Part shown: one piece after another, positions 43,035-52,424 of the stretch
Layout: every line of letters starts with the position of its first letter
Position numbering within the stretch: the first letter of the stretch is position 1
Source of the DNA: Porphyromonadaceae bacterium UBA2751
GTDB lineage: Bacteria; Bacteroidota; Bacteroidia; Bacteroidales; Muribaculaceae
DNA length: 64,000 nt
Direction of reading: 5' to 3'
NCBI GenBank assembly: GCA_002353285.1
Contig: DEJJ01000009.1
Location: 7,189 to 71,188 of the forward strand
Translations under genes and position numbers: made by a program
The notes under the pieces: generated by a model
Seen by the model: the letters and a program-made list of their open reading frames with translations, nothing else
Database searches by the model: none
What the model was told of the DNA's origin: nothing

Positions 43035-43592
43035 GTCAGTATCACTCAGCAGGAGCTCGCCACATCTCCTGAGGTTGGTGACAATCCTGTATGGGATCGC
43101 CCAAATCAATCTACACGTTATCGCACAACCGGGGTAGGTTTGCGACATGCCTTGTAAAAGCTCTTTTCTATTGATTTTTTGTGCTATTACTTGCTCATGC
43201 AACATTCATTATAATCTTCACTTACAGCACTTTAAACATTAAACGGTACAAGTAAGAAAAAAATATTTTTTGCCCTGAAACGTTTGAATCGTGGGAGAAC
43301 GCTCTTCCCATCGGGCTTCATCGTATGCTACAGCCTGCAAAATGACCTTTAGGTCAAATATTTGTGCAATTTGACGTACATTGGCAAAAATGAAGAGGAG
43401 ATAAAAGATTGAATGTCAATCAATTATCTCCTCCTTCATGTGTCCAAGATGAGGACACTTAATATGATATTAGGTGTTTTTTGTTGTTCTCGTTTGTTAT
43501 TACGTAAACATTACTTTATACATTGTTTATCAGCTATTTATAAATACAAAACACTTAATGCGAGCTTCGGCTCAAATCACAAAGTGAGTCAT
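43035..43592. other. noncoding gap left of the 10-kb element
   Basis: It contains a 14-15-bp imperfect inverted repeat (43391-43405 / 43426-43440, GGAGATAA and TTATCTCC at the core) that could form a terminator in the minus direction, and otherwise no recognised gene. The att-like 16-bp repeat begins at 43593. Confidence 0.5.
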
Positions 43593-43608
43593 AAAATATC
43601 GCTGATAT
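43593..43608 (+). repeat. left att-like direct repeat of the 10-kb element
   Basis: Copy 1 of AAAATATCGCTGATAT. Two tandem copies of ATGGGGCAAAAT follow directly (43607-43618, 43619-43630), possibly integrase arm-binding sites. Confidence 0.7.
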
Positions 43609-43630
43609 GGGGCAAAATATGGGGCAAAAT

Positions 43631-43662
43631 TTTGGTGGTTCAGAAAAGAGGTTGTAACTTTG
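43631..43662 (+). promoter_or_regulatory. integrase promoter
   Basis: TTTG (43631-43634), 20 bp, TAACTTTG (43655-43662): full Bacteroidetes promoter match, with the start codon 20 bp downstream. It overlaps the region of the putative arm sites, allowing autoregulation. Confidence 0.75.
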
Positions 43663-43681
43663 TACTCACAAAACATCAATT

Positions 43682-45067
43682 ATGGCATACGAACTATCTA
43701 TTTCCCCAAAAATTGACACGACTGGACGCTCTGAAATCAAGTTGCGAATCAGGCTTGGCAAGATTGACCAACAAGCCCCAACTCACCTATTTGTCAACCC
43801 TCAACATGTTCGCTGGGAGACATACGTCAGCAGCAAAAGACGCACGTCTAAACGACTTGTGCTAGTTAGTTCTCGCAACAAAACACCTGAAGTCCTGCAT
43901 ACAGCCGAGGTAAAAGAACGCTTAGACCTGCTGATGCAGTTTCTGGACAACTGCATCCAGTCGGAAGGCCTTGAGAACATTGAGCGCGGTTGGTTGGCGA
44001 CACGTGTTGATGAGTGCATTATTGCACAAGAAAAAGCAAAAGCTGACGCGAACAAGCCTATTCGCAAACCAAGAAAACCAAAAGGGCCATCGTTCTTCGA
44101 GTACTACGACAAGTTTGTTGCCAGCAGAGAAATCTCTGTCAGTCGCCAACGTCATCTCAATGTCGTGCGACGCATTCTTATGCGTTTTGAATTATACAAG
44201 CAACTGCTCCTGCCCAAGTTCAAGCTTGAGCTTAATGAGATTGACGAGAGCCTGTTAACCGAATTAGAGGAATATATCAAGAACGAACATCATCTGCTTC
44301 ACCGTTTTCCAAAAATCATTGAGCAGGTACCGGAAAGTCGAGAGCCCGGAAAGCGCGGTCAGAATACCGTGAACGGCTATTTCAAGAGGATTAAGACATT
44401 CTATTTATGGGCAATCAATGAAGGAATAACGGCCAACGATCCGTTCCGAAAGTACAAGATTTCGCAGGATGTCTATGGGTCACCCTATTACATCACCATT
44501 GAGGAACGGCACCAGATTGAGAATGCCGACTTGAGCGATTTTCCTCGGCTGGAAGTGCAGCGTGATATATTCGTGTTCCACTGTTGTATAGGTTGCCGCG
44601 TTAGCGATTTGAGAAATCTCACTCAAGCCAATGTCATCAATGGTGCTGTACACTACATCGCACGCAAGACCAAAGCCGGACACCCACTTACCATCAAGGT
44701 ACCGCTAAACCAAACAGCTCTTAATATTTTGGAGCGATATGCCGCCCCCGACCGCAAAGCGCTACTGCCGTTCATCAGCGACCAGAAATACAACGATGCC
44801 ATCAAGGAGATATTCAAGTTGTCTGGTGTGACCCGCAATGTGGTCGTTCGCAATTCCCTCACCGGCGAGCAAGAGATACGACCCATCAACGAGATTGCTA
44901 GCAGTCACATGGCTCGACGGACTTTCGTAGGAAACATCTACAAGAAATTCAAAGACCAGTCGCTCGTGAGCGAGTTGAGCGGCCATGCGCCTAACAGTGC
45001 CGCCTTCGCACGATATCGCGAGGTGGATGAGGAGATGAAGCGCGAGATGGTCTCGGCGATTGACTGA
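43682..45067 (+). CDS. tyrosine recombinase/integrase
   Basis: 461 residues. An N-terminal arm-binding region and a SAM-like core-binding domain (about 140-260) precede the catalytic domain (about 270-455). Catalytic residues are R306 (CIGCRVSDLRN), H409 and R412 (HMARRTF), H435 (GHAPNS) and the nucleophile Y445 (ARYREVD). All are intact, so activity is likely. It is at the left end of the 10.3-kb element and presumably recombines the flanking 16-bp repeats. Confidence 0.93.
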   Translation: MAYELSISPKIDTTGRSEIKLRIRLGKIDQQAPTHLFVNPQHVRWETYVSSKRRTSKRLVLVSSRNKTPEVLHTAEVKERLDLLMQFLDNCIQSEGLENIERGWLATRVDECIIAQEKAKADANKPIRKPRKPKGPSFFEYYDKFVASREISVSRQRHLNVVRRILMRFELYKQLLLPKFKLELNEIDESLLTELEEYIKNEHHLLHRFPKIIEQVPESREPGKRGQNTVNGYFKRIKTFYLWAINEGITANDPFRKYKISQDVYGSPYYITIEERHQIENADLSDFPRLEVQRDIFVFHCCIGCRVSDLRNLTQANVINGAVHYIARKTKAGHPLTIKVPLNQTALNILERYAAPDRKALLPFISDQKYNDAIKEIFKLSGVTRNVVVRNSLTGEQEIRPINEIASSHMARRTFVGNIYKKFKDQSLVSELSGHAPNSAAFARYREVDEEMKREMVSAID

Positions 45068-45083
45068 TTTTTTGTTTTAGTGT

Positions 45084-45114
45084 TTTGCTGATTGAAGTTT
45101 TTTATGTACATTTG
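45084..45114 (+). promoter_or_regulatory. promoter of the abiE operon
   Basis: TTTG (45084-45087), 19 bp, TACATTTG (45107-45114), full match to the Bacteroidetes pattern, 57 bp before the antitoxin start. A short inverted region around 45118-45165 (GCAGAAATAATCA / TGATTAATTCTGC) could be the antitoxin operator. Confidence 0.75.
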
Positions 45115-45171
45115 CGGTGCAAAAGCAGAAATAATCATTTAGTGATTAATTCTGCAATCAAATAGCAGACT

Positions 45172-45993
45172 ATGACAGCAACAGACATTACATACTTACA
45201 CGAATGGGTTAACAACCGAATGATGAGAGGACTGTATATCTTCACAAAGGAGGATGTACTATCAATTAATTTACCCATATCTCATCAAGCGTTGCAGAAC
45301 AGCCTATCCCGCCTAACTGAGCGAGGCATTATTATGTCACCATGGCAAAATTTCTACGTTATTATCCCTATGGAATATAGACTCAAGGGGATAGTTCCCC
45401 CAGCGTTCTATATTAGCAACTTGATGAAATTCTTAGGCCGTGATTATTATGTGTCGCATTTGACAGCCGCGGCATATAACGGAGCTTCTCATCAACGCGC
45501 AATGGTATTTCAAGCAATGGTAAATGGTGGGCCAATTCGATCTGGTGTAAAAAATGGGACGAACCTTGAGTTTACTCGTAGGAAACAAATGCCAATGTCG
45601 TTTGTCATGCAAGTGAAGACACAAACAGGTTACATGAATGTTGCCGGCCCAGAATTAACCGCACTTGATATTGTAGATGATGAGAAGAAAATAGGTGGTT
45701 TGAGTCGAGCTGCAGAAGTTTTAATGGAAATGTGTCCATCGATGCACTGGGACGAGACGAAATTGTCATTATTGCCGTTCTTTAGCATTCCTACCATCCA
45801 ACGATTAGGCTTTATTCTTGAACAAATAAAAGAAATGGATATTGCCAATGCGTTATTCTCTCTTATACTACAAGATAAAAGGGCGATGAGGAAGACTTGG
45901 CTCAAGCACTCAAAAGAGAGCATTGCAAAGGTCAACCTTAATAATAGATGGAAAATCATAGATAACTACAAACTGGAAATTGACGATATATGA
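45172..45993 (+). CDS. abiEi: AbiEi-type antitoxin, type IV toxin-antitoxin system
   Basis: 273 residues. The N-terminal winged helix (about 1-75: FTKEDVLSINLPISHQALQNSLSRLTERGII) and the AbiEi core (YRLKGIVPPAFYISNLMKFLGRDYYVSHLTAAAYNGASHQ) are typical. AbiEi represses its own operon and counteracts AbiEii without binding it. The start overlap ATGA with the next gene indicates coupled translation. The protein is of full length. Confidence 0.88.
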   Translation: MTATDITYLHEWVNNRMMRGLYIFTKEDVLSINLPISHQALQNSLSRLTERGIIMSPWQNFYVIIPMEYRLKGIVPPAFYISNLMKFLGRDYYVSHLTAAAYNGASHQRAMVFQAMVNGGPIRSGVKNGTNLEFTRRKQMPMSFVMQVKTQTGYMNVAGPELTALDIVDDEKKIGGLSRAAEVLMEMCPSMHWDETKLSLLPFFSIPTIQRLGFILEQIKEMDIANALFSLILQDKRAMRKTWLKHSKESIAKVNLNNRWKIIDNYKLEIDDI

Positions 45994-46793
45994 TACCACA
46001 ATTCTCAATTCAGCAGTGGCGAGAGGTCGTGCCTTGGAACTCAGATGCAATGGTTGAACAAGACCTTGTCATCTGTCGTGCCTTGGTGAGCATCTTTAAT
46101 GATGAGTTCTTGGCGAACCAACTTGCCTTCCGAGGAGGCACAGCCTTACACAAATTATATCTCAGACCACAACCAAGGTATAGTGAAGACATTGACTTGG
46201 TACAAATTCATCCCGGTCCAATAAAAGACATACTCCATCGTATGGGTGAGGTTTTGTGTTGGCTCCCCAACAGGAGCATTGCTCAGAAACAGCATAGCAA
46301 CAAGCTTTTGTCTCGCTTTGATTCAGAGATTCAACCCATAGAGCATTTGCGACTAAAGATTGAAATTAACTGCCGTGAGCATTTCAATGTTATGGGTTTA
46401 GTGAAGGTGCCATTCAGCGTGAATAATGAATGGTTCTCCGGTGAGACACAATTAGTCACATATCATTTTGAGGAACTGATGGGAACCAAGCTTCGTGCCT
46501 TGTATCAAAGAAAAAAAGGTAGAGACCTGTTTGACTTGTTTTACGGACTGACAAAGCGCAACTTCAAGAATGATGCACTATTGGAATGCTATCAGAAATA
46601 CATGGAGTTCGTAGTAGGTCGAGCGCCGTCTTTTAAGGAATATGTTCAGAATATGGAAAGTAAAATGATGGACTACGAATTCTTAACCGACGTGCAACCT
46701 CTATTGAGACCCGATATCGAATACAATCCAAAAGATGCATACGAATTAGTTTTCAAACAACTAATCGACAAAATGTCAGGTAAACGAGATTAG
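45990..46793 (+). CDS. abiEii: AbiEii-type nucleotidyltransferase toxin
   Basis: 267 residues. The nucleotidyltransferase core has AFRGGTALHKLYLRPQPRYS and EDIDLVQ, the GS/GG...hDhDh catalytic pattern, with the AbiEii-specific ELMGTKLRALYQRKKGRDLFDLFY. AbiEii toxins block growth by GTP-dependent (or other NTP) transfer, in known cases onto tRNA, giving abortive infection. Catalytic residues look intact. It ends 38 bp before the TOTE-type gene. Confidence 0.9.
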   Translation: MIPQFSIQQWREVVPWNSDAMVEQDLVICRALVSIFNDEFLANQLAFRGGTALHKLYLRPQPRYSEDIDLVQIHPGPIKDILHRMGEVLCWLPNRSIAQKQHSNKLLSRFDSEIQPIEHLRLKIEINCREHFNVMGLVKVPFSVNNEWFSGETQLVTYHFEELMGTKLRALYQRKKGRDLFDLFYGLTKRNFKNDALLECYQKYMEFVVGRAPSFKEYVQNMESKMMDYEFLTDVQPLLRPDIEYNPKDAYELVFKQLIDKMSGKRD

Positions 46794-46831
46794 TTTATTC
46801 ACGATTATTAAATCGTGAACAAGTTCATTAA

Positions 46832-49678
46832 ATGAACAACGCACCATCATATCAGGAACTGAAACGGGAGCGCAATGCGCTGCTTGAACGGATTCATCAA
46901 CTTGAAGCCGAGCTGGACAACCTGCGCAGGCAATTGAGCGGTATTGAGAAGGAAATCGAGGTGGCAAAAGCATCGGCGGTAACATTGTCGCTCGATGAAA
47001 AGGTGGCGCTGTTCCGGTCGCTTTTTCGGGGTCGCGAGGATGTATTTGCACGAAGGTGGCAGAGCCGGACAAGCGGCAAGAGCGGCTACCAGCCTGTATG
47101 TGTTAATGAGTGGAACCCGGAGCTTTGCAACAAGCGCAAATACAAATGCGCTGAATGCCCTAACCGTCGGTTTACACCACTCACTGACGCTGATGTTTAT
47201 CGTCATCTTGAGGGTAAATCAGTTGACTGCCGTGATGTAATCGGGCTTTATGTCATTCAAGAGGACAATACTTGCCATTTTCTCTGCGCCGACTTTGACG
47301 ACAAGAACTGCGAGTACGGCTACGAGAATGATGTGAGTGCATTTGTAGCTGTCTGCCGCGACTGGGGCGTGCCCTGTTCGGTGGAAAGGTCGCGTTCAGG
47401 CCACGGCGCCCATGTTTGGATTTTCTTCAACGAGCCGATTGCAGCGGCCAAAGCACGAAAGTTGGGCAATGTCATTCTGACCGAGGCGATGAACCGCGAC
47501 GCACGGCTTTCGTTCAAGTCCTACGACCGATTCTTTCCCAACCAGGATATGTTGCCAGATGGCGGCTTCGGCAATCTTGTCGCTCTGCCATTACAGGGAC
47601 GAGCACGGCGGCAAGGAAACAGCGTGTTTGTTGACGACAACTTTTTGCCCTACCCAGACCAATGGGCCTATTTGCAGGACATCGAAAAGCTGCCCGAAAC
47701 TCAAGTTGATGCCTTGCTGATGCGTCATGCAACTGCACTGCCTATGGGAAATCTCTCATCAACAAGTGAAGCGATGCCGTGGGAGACTCCACCCGCCCCG
47801 ATTATTGATAAAAACGATTTCGCAGGTCGGCTAGGCATCGTAAAATCCAATGCGCTATACATTCCACTGAAAGGGCTGTCGGCAAAGGTGGCCAATCATC
47901 TCAAGCGCATCGCCTCGTTCAAGAACCCGGAGTTCTACTGTCGCCAGGCAATGCGCCTGACGACCTACAACGTTCCACGCATTATCTCGTGTGCCGATAT
48001 TGTTGACGACTACTTGGTTCTGCCTCGAGGGTGTGAGGATGTCGTGAAAACATTTTTGAAGGAGAAAGAGGCTGACTTTGGCTTAACCGACGAAACCTGT
48101 CACGGTACGCCAATCGACGTGACATTCAAGGGTGCATTGCGCACTGACCAGCAAGATGCCGTGAATGAACTCTGCGCTCACAATACCGGCATCCTATCAG
48201 CAACCACCGCATTCGGAAAAACTGTCTCCGCTATCGGGCTGATCGCCCATTGCCATGTGAACACACTGATACTGGTCCACACAAAGGCACTACTTGACCA
48301 ATGGAAGCAGAAACTTGAGGAATTTCTCATCATCAATCATGAGCCCAAAGAGATTGTTCCGAGGCGAGGTCGCAGAAGGAAATGGTCGCCCATCGGCACA
48401 CTGAGCTCTACAAGCAACTCGCTTCATGGCATCATCGACATAGCGCTACTGCAATCATGCGTCAACGATAGAGAGGTGAAACCGTTTGTGAAAGATTATG
48501 GCATGGTCATCGTTGACGAGTGCCATCATATTTCTGCCGTCAACTTTGAGCGAGTGCTGAAAGCTGTGAGGGCAGCGCGCGTCTATGGTCTGACTGCCAC
48601 GCCCATCCGCAAGGACGGGCACCAGCCCATCATCTTCATGCAGTGCGGTCCAATTCGATATACTGCCGACTCGTGGCAACAAATGCAATCTCAAACCTTC
48701 ACACGGTTACTTGTGCCACGTTTCACGGCTTTTCGTTATGTGATTGAAGACAATCCATCGTTCTCCAATGTCATCTCACAACTCGCCGAAGACAAATACC
48801 GCAATAGGCTCATTGTGGACGATGTGCGTAATGCGCTGAAAGAATGTCGTTCTCCTATTGTGCTGACAAGCCTCACAAGCCACGTGGCCACGATGGCCGA
48901 CCTTTTGCGCCCCATTTGTCCAAATGTCATTACGCTTGTCGGTTCGGAATCGACCAAAGAGAAGCGGACGAAAATGGAACAACTGCAGAGCATTGCTGTA
49001 GATGAACCTATGGTCATTGTGGCTACAGGGAAATACATTGGCGAAGGTTTTGATATGCCAAGGCTCGACACATTATTCTTAGCTTTGCCGGTGTCTTGGA
49101 AGGGACTCATCGCCCAATATGCCGGACGGCTACATCGTGACCATAAAGGGAAAAGCGAAGTGCGCATCTACGACTACATCGATATCAACGTGCCAGTGTG
49201 CGAAGCCATGTATCGCCGGAGACTAAAAGGGTATGCAAGTATCGGTTACTCGCTGAAGCCTCAAGGGCTTTTTGCAGAGGTGAAAGATAACACATCTTTA
49301 ATCTATGATGGTCAGACCTTCCTCAACCCGTTCCTGCGCAGTCTCTCACAGGTGAAACGCAGCATTGTCATCGCCTGCCCCAAGGGCAACCCCGGCCGCA
49401 ACTCGCAAATCATGGCCCGTCTACTCGACCTCGCCACCCAAGGCATAAAAATTAGTGTCATAACAAGAGAGCACAACGAACACACAGAGCTGTTGCAAAC
49501 ACATGGCGCGCAAGTTGTCATCAAAAACGGACTTACCCTCAACTGTGCCATCTTCGACCGCTCGGTCGTGTGGTATGGAAACGTCGCTATCCTCGGCTAC
49601 CATAGCGCTAACGACAACGTCATCACTCTCCACAATCCCGAACTCGCCACCACTTTACTCAATACGCTTCTCAAATAA
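46832..49678 (+). CDS. TOTE-type primase-SF2 helicase with degenerate phospholipase D-like tail
   Basis: 948 residues. Parts in order: coiled coil (about 5-48); a Cys cluster CNKRKYKCAEC (99-109); an archaeo-eukaryotic primase domain (about 120-290) with acidic D154/D156/D157 (CADFDDKN), H191/H194 (SRSGHGAHVWIFF) and FGNLVALPLQGRAR; SF2 helicase core with Walker A ATTAFGKT (K463), DECH 562-565, LTATPIR and QYAGRLHRDHKG; and a PLD-like C-terminus (about 820-948). In that tail the HxK pair aligns with T902 and N904, while D909 and the strand VVWYGN are kept, so nuclease activity is probably lost. Family knowledge links this architecture to conflict with invading DNA. It sits behind AbiE as cargo of the element. 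Confidence 0.85.
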   Translation: MNNAPSYQELKRERNALLERIHQLEAELDNLRRQLSGIEKEIEVAKASAVTLSLDEKVALFRSLFRGREDVFARRWQSRTSGKSGYQPVCVNEWNPELCNKRKYKCAECPNRRFTPLTDADVYRHLEGKSVDCRDVIGLYVIQEDNTCHFLCADFDDKNCEYGYENDVSAFVAVCRDWGVPCSVERSRSGHGAHVWIFFNEPIAAAKARKLGNVILTEAMNRDARLSFKSYDRFFPNQDMLPDGGFGNLVALPLQGRARRQGNSVFVDDNFLPYPDQWAYLQDIEKLPETQVDALLMRHATALPMGNLSSTSEAMPWETPPAPIIDKNDFAGRLGIVKSNALYIPLKGLSAKVANHLKRIASFKNPEFYCRQAMRLTTYNVPRIISCADIVDDYLVLPRGCEDVVKTFLKEKEADFGLTDETCHGTPIDVTFKGALRTDQQDAVNELCAHNTGILSATTAFGKTVSAIGLIAHCHVNTLILVHTKALLDQWKQKLEEFLIINHEPKEIVPRRGRRRKWSPIGTLSSTSNSLHGIIDIALLQSCVNDREVKPFVKDYGMVIVDECHHISAVNFERVLKAVRAARVYGLTATPIRKDGHQPIIFMQCGPIRYTADSWQQMQSQTFTRLLVPRFTAFRYVIEDNPSFSNVISQLAEDKYRNRLIVDDVRNALKECRSPIVLTSLTSHVATMADLLRPICPNVITLVGSESTKEKRTKMEQLQSIAVDEPMVIVATGKYIGEGFDMPRLDTLFLALPVSWKGLIAQYAGRLHRDHKGKSEVRIYDYIDINVPVCEAMYRRRLKGYASIGYSLKPQGLFAEVKDNTSLIYDGQTFLNPFLRSLSQVKRSIVIACPKGNPGRNSQIMARLLDLATQGIKISVITREHNEHTELLQTHGAQVVIKNGLTLNCAIFDRSVVWYGNVAILGYHSANDNVITLHNPELATTLLNTLLK

Positions 49679-49700
49679 CTCCGATTGACTAAGTCCTATT

Positions 49701-50552
49701 TCAGGTTGATTTGTTGAGGCGTTTCATTGCCGCACGCATTAGAATGTCGAAATTCCGTTGGGGATTACGCCGACGGCTCACTCGGAAGTTGTATTCGTCC
49801 AAATAGCTTGGCAAATGTTTTATCGAATACCTTTGATTGAATTCATCTTCAATCCATTTCTTGAAATCGGCGAAATGTCTGTCGAGATGTCCCCATCTAT
49901 AGACAATCGACAGCGACCGATACTCTTTCTCTAATTTCTTGAAGCCACGAACTCCTCCAGAGGCAATAGTGATGTGTGCTTTGGGTGACACATATTCTTC
50001 AATCATTTCTCGCGCGATGTCAGGTTTCATATCATCAACTATTTGACTTATCGCTTTGACAATTTTGCCATTTTTTACTTCAACTGCCAAGAATATGCGG
50101 CGTTTATCCTCAATTCTCCGCAAATAAAAGAACCTATCGTTCTCGTTGTAGATATTGAAGAAACCAATCCCCACATCTCCTTGTAGCTTTCTTGGAATTA
50201 TAGCACTCATTATCGATTGAACCCTCCATTTGAATTTCAAACATGTTGCTTGAGTAATTCCAAATTGTTGAGACAATTCCACTGAGGTGTTCCCTTCGCT
50301 TGAAGTTGCCATGTGGTGGATAATGTGAAATGCGGTAGGTATGGAAAACTTCAGCCGATGAAAAATAGTTCCAGCAGTTACACTCTCATCATACTTGCAG
50401 CGATTGCATCTGCGAGAATATGGTGAGCGACCCTTGTGAAAAGTCGTGTTGCCGCATTTGCGACATATATACTGATTACCTTTCCACTTGATGGCGGCAA
50501 GATAGGCGTAGCAATCTTCCTCACTTTGAAACCGTTTATTTAATGAGTCCAT
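49701..50552 (-). CDS. IS1595-type transposase homologue lacking catalytic residues
   Basis: 283 residues, no frameshift. N-terminal zinc ribbon C30, C33, C49, C52 with the SVTAGTIFHRLKFSIPTAFH segment typical of ISXO2/IS1595 transposases. The DDE core is recognisable in outline (EDKRRIFLAVEVKNGKIVKA; KHLPSYLDEYNFRVSRRRNP), but the three catalytic positions are changed: the usual VDE(T/M)Y motif reads GDVGIGF, the TDG motif reads ASGG (198-200 region), and the HTN..E motif reads LDRHFADFKKW. Terminal repeats are not visible. The intact frame suggests a domesticated DNA-binding protein rather than a live IS. It is convergent with the TOTE-type gene, only 22 bp apart. A TATCTTTG box is at 50590-50597. 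Confidence 0.75.
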   Translation of the reverse strand: MDSLNKRFQSEEDCYAYLAAIKWKGNQYICRKCGNTTFHKGRSPYSRRCNRCKYDESVTAGTIFHRLKFSIPTAFHIIHHMATSSEGNTSVELSQQFGITQATCLKFKWRVQSIMSAIIPRKLQGDVGIGFFNIYNENDRFFYLRRIEDKRRIFLAVEVKNGKIVKAISQIVDDMKPDIAREMIEEYVSPKAHITIASGGVRGFKKLEKEYRSLSIVYRWGHLDRHFADFKKWIEDEFNQRYSIKHLPSYLDEYNFRVSRRRNPQRNFDILMRAAMKRLNKST

Positions 50553-50784
50553 GTGTTAGCACATTATTATCATTTGTAATTTCATGATGCAAAGATAACA
50601 AATTTATTTCATTGGGCGCATTATCTATATATGTATAAAACTTGTCTTTTAGTAATTCAAGCCTTCAAGCTACTTTTGCAGCATCACATTTTGCAACGCA
50701 CTGGAGGCGCCAACCTACCAAAGACGTTGCTGATGTGAACGTCCAATCGCAGTATATGGCGTACCGAGCGGATTGGTGATTTTT

Positions 50785-51099
50785 ATGAACAACATTTGCT
50801 TAAGTTCAATTCTAAATTCTAAAGAAAGTAACATCATCATCCAAGTTTCATCTGAGGACTTGAAGGCGTTTGCCCAGGAGATATTGATCGGGGCAAAGAG
50901 TATCGCCATGATTGAGGCGGAGGCCGCTGCCAGCAGCGACCAGTTGTTAACCATCGACGAGGCAGCAAAGTTGCTGTCGGTGTCGAAGATGACGCTCTAC
51001 CGTTGGGACCAGAACGGCATCCTCAAGAAGGTGGAGATCGGCGGCAAGCGTCGCTACCGCAAGAGTGACATCGAACGTCTGGCCGGTTGTAAAATGTGA
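50785..51099 (+). CDS. excisionase-like helix-turn-helix protein
   Basis: 104 residues from ATG 50785; a TTG 12 bases upstream is less likely. The C-terminal half is a MerR/AlpA-type winged helix: LLTIDEAAKLLSVSKMTLYR, KVEIGGKRRYRKSDIERL. Bacteroidetes integrative elements carry such a protein ahead of their replication genes, where it acts as excisionase or regulator. The stop overlaps the region of the next start (ATGTGA). Confidence 0.8.
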   Translation: MNNICLSSILNSKESNIIIQVSSEDLKAFAQEILIGAKSIAMIEAEAAASSDQLLTIDEAAKLLSVSKMTLYRWDQNGILKKVEIGGKRRYRKSDIERLAGCKM

Positions 51100-51107
51100 T
51101 TTGCCCT

Positions 51108-52412
51108 ATGGAAAAGAGCAATTTACAACCCAAGTCCGGCAAGCTCCGTCTTCATGAAGACGTTGAGCTGCCCATCGACGGCCTGCCCCAACTGGTTCAG
51201 CAGTACATCAACGAGATTGTGCGGGTCTATCACTGTCCCATCGAGTTCCCAACCGTCGCCGTATTCAGCGTGATTGCGTCGGCTATAGGCAAACGAGTAA
51301 AGATTACCGACCGCAAGTACACCAATCCACTCATGCTCTGGTTCGTAAACGTCGCCATCAGCGGATCGAACAAGACCCAACCAGTCAAGGAGGTGCTTCG
51401 ACCATTGCGCGAACTCAACCGTGAGAATTACGAGGTCTATGAGCGTGAATATGAACTGTGGAAAGCCGACAAGGATCGCGACGAGAACAATCCGCCATCG
51501 TTCAATCATCTGCTCGTCGGAGACTGTACGGAGGAAGCCCGCATCAAAATCCTGCAAAGCAGCAGCCATGGCATCCTCGGTCATTATCCAGAAGTCAAGG
51601 GCTATTTCGACGACATGGAACGCTACAACAAAGGCGGCTTTGTAGATAAGTTGCTCCGCATGTTCGACGGCGACGATGTCTTTGTCAACCGCAAGGGCGA
51701 GTACAAGCCAATCGTCATCAGCGATGTGTTCATGAACATCTTGGGAGACATCCAACCCGGGTTGCTCAGCGCCACATTCGGCAGCCCGCAATTCATGGAG
51801 AACGGCTTGAATCAGCGTTTCCTGTTCACAATGCCGCAAATCGAAGAGTTCCCCGACCGGGAAACCGAGTCGATGGACCACGACCTTGTTGTTAGCTGGC
51901 GCGATGTGGTCATGCAAATCTACAAGATGGATTTGACCGACTGGGGTTTGCTTACCCTCTCGCCAGAGTGCGACAAGCTCTACACTGAGTACTTCAACCA
52001 GTTGCAGCGAAAGAAAGCCGAAGTGAAAGCCACCACCGGTGACGGTTACATGCTCTCAATATTCAGCAAGCTGCAGATCCAAGCGATGCGTCTGGCCGGC
52101 ATTGTTCATCTGGCGGGTCTGATAAACTCGCCAATCAACTACAACTACCGCCAGGTATCAGCCGAAGACATGGAGTACACCATTCGCTGCATGAACTACT
52201 TCGAGAAGTCGGCCATTGCAGTCTATGAGCGTATCTGCGGCGGCGATTTGGGTGGTCCATTAAGAGGCACTACACAAGCCGAGATTATCCGTGACTTCCA
52301 TGAGAAAGTGGGAATTACCAACCTCACCAGGTTTGCCGATGGCATAAGCAAGACAAAGGGGTATATTTCACCACTTCTCAAGGGGTGCAAGCGCAAGCTG
52401 CCGGGCAAGTGA
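51108..52412 (+). CDS. DUF3987 (mobile-element replication/helicase-like) protein
   Basis: 434 residues from ATG 51108; GTG 51096, which overlaps the stop of the excisionase gene, is an alternative start. DUF3987 signatures: LPQLVQQYINEIVRVYHCPI, PTVAVFSVIASAIGKRVKI, LWFVNVAISGSNKTQPVKEVL (Walker A-like), DCTEEARIKILQ, and SDVFMNILGDIQPGLLSATF. These proteins accompany primases in Bacteroidales integrative elements and are presumed to be replication helicases or initiators. A shift to shorter, GC-poorer sequence occurs directly after its stop, where the iteron-like array begins. Confidence 0.82.
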   Translation: MEKSNLQPKSGKLRLHEDVELPIDGLPQLVQQYINEIVRVYHCPIEFPTVAVFSVIASAIGKRVKITDRKYTNPLMLWFVNVAISGSNKTQPVKEVLRPLRELNRENYEVYEREYELWKADKDRDENNPPSFNHLLVGDCTEEARIKILQSSSHGILGHYPEVKGYFDDMERYNKGGFVDKLLRMFDGDDVFVNRKGEYKPIVISDVFMNILGDIQPGLLSATFGSPQFMENGLNQRFLFTMPQIEEFPDRETESMDHDLVVSWRDVVMQIYKMDLTDWGLLTLSPECDKLYTEYFNQLQRKKAEVKATTGDGYMLSIFSKLQIQAMRLAGIVHLAGLINSPINYNYRQVSAEDMEYTIRCMNYFEKSAIAVYERICGGDLGGPLRGTTQAEIIRDFHEKVGITNLTRFADGISKTKGYISPLLKGCKRKLPGK

Positions 52413-52424
52413 AATTGAAAAAAC

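Noticed and set aside
43413..43865. 150-codon plus-strand frame overlapping the integrase start
   Set aside because: It overlaps the integrase in another frame, has no recognisable motif and crosses the integrase promoter and att-like repeat.
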